DNA from: Polaribacter sp.
GTDB lineage: Bacteria; Bacteroidota; Bacteroidia; Flavobacteriales; Flavobacteriaceae
Assembly: GCA_003537695.1 (NCBI GenBank)
Contig: DPRC01000142.1
Location: 10,605 to 15,703 of the forward strand
DNA: 5,099 nucleotides
Direction of reading: 5' to 3'
Part shown: positions 4,797 through 5,099 of the stretch, one piece after another
How the letters are laid out: each line of letters begins with the position of its first letter
Numbering within the stretch: the stretch's first letter is position 1
Translations under genes and position numbers: made by a program
The notes under the pieces: model-generated
Told to the model about the DNA's origin: nothing
The model's input: the letters and a program-made list of their open reading frames with translations, nothing else
The model's database searches: none

Positions 4797-5099
4797 CTAT
4801 TTAATTAAAAGCACTTTCCAAGCACTTTCTACATCCTTTTTTATTAAAAACTCTTGAGCAAATGTATGTTTTTTTGTGGTTTCTAACCCAATAAATTGCG
4901 GATGTTCTTTTGCAAAGTTATCAACACTTGTTTTATTTGGCAACTCGGCTATATTCCCCAACATGCCTAAATTGTTTCCTGTTAACACACTACTATTTCG
5001 AATCGCTGCATCCATGGCATCGATTCCAATTCCTAATGTTGAGATAGGCTTAGCGATCTCAAAAAAACCGTCTCTTGCCCGCGAGTAATAGCTACCCCC
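4797..5099 (-). CDS. Flavin reductase-like (FMN-binding split barrel) protein, C-terminal part
   Basis: The frame is open to the right edge, so the ATG at 5015 is internal and the true start lies beyond 5099. The 100 visible residues begin GGSYYSRARDGFFEIAKP, continue with STLGIGIDAM and VLTGNNLGMLGNIAELP, and end in SAWKVLLIK. They resemble the C-terminal third of flavobacterial proteins of about 290 residues annotated as flavin reductase family, in which a split-barrel FMN-binding domain is followed by a segment with LGGxxYxR, TLGIGxDA and LTGNDLGMLGNxExLP, and a helical tail ending in AWKxLLxK. The FMN-binding part is outside the window, so the enzymatic role is inferred from family resemblance recalled by eye. 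It probably heads an operon with the DUF3127 gene 13 nt downstream. Confidence 0.7.
   Translation of the reverse strand, partial: GGSYYSRARDGFFEIAKPISTLGIGIDAMDAAIRNSSVLTGNNLGMLGNIAELPNKTSVDNFAKEHPQFIGLETTKKHTFAQEFLIKKDVESAWKVLLIK

Noticed and set aside
4876..5088. 70-residue plus-strand open frame at the right end
   Set aside because: It is antisense to the flavin reductase-like gene, whose family motifs are clear.
1..5099. Mobile element, CRISPR array, toxin-antitoxin or defence system
   Set aside because: No transposase or integrase, no direct-repeat arrays, no target-site duplications, and every gene-length region is accounted for by envelope or housekeeping families.

Overview
The window is AT-rich chromosomal DNA from a member of the Bacteroidota, most likely a marine-type Flavobacteriaceae. 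The evidence is a PorP/SprF type IX secretion protein, tandem OmpH/Skp periplasmic chaperones, DUF3127, start codons usually preceded by A/T-rich sequence rather than Shine-Dalgarno sites, and several copies of the Bacteroidota -7 promoter element TAnnTTTG. Genus-level assignment cannot be made from the sequence alone.

Layout, left to right. (1) 1-723, plus strand: the C-terminal tail of one OmpH/Skp-like protein, then a complete second OmpH (18-nt gap), closed by an intrinsic terminator at 751-778. In flavobacteria this pair usually follows bamA. (2) 791-1591, plus: murI, glutamate racemase. (3) 1572-2582, minus: a PorP/SprF-family protein, convergent with murI and overlapping its 3' end by 20 nt; its probable terminator lies inside the murI coding sequence. 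(4) 2665-3294, minus: aat, leucyl/phenylalanyl-tRNA-protein transferase. (5) 3421 (or 3397)-4050, plus: a multi-pass membrane protein of the VTT/DedA/YqaA type, divergent from aat. (6) 4069-4314, plus: a one-repeat DUF1456 protein. (7) A strong bidirectional terminator at 4335-4375. (8) 4412-4783, minus: a DUF3127 OB-fold-like protein with an SSB-like acidic C-terminus, 13 nt downstream of (9) the C-terminal 100 residues of a flavin reductase-family protein that runs off the right edge.

The genes are envelope and housekeeping functions: outer-membrane protein chaperoning, D-glutamate supply for peptidoglycan, T9SS/gliding-related membrane protein, N-degron tagging and a membrane transporter-like protein. 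They do not form one pathway. I see no mobile element, CRISPR array, tRNA, rRNA or defence system, and no wholly new system. The points most worth a second look are the SSB-like DDLPF tail on DUF3127, the repeated TAnnTTTG-N4-ATG arrangement that suggests leaderless mRNAs and re-sets the aat start, a terminator embedded in the convergent murI gene, and a possible TTG start with a good Shine-Dalgarno site in a lineage that rarely uses one.
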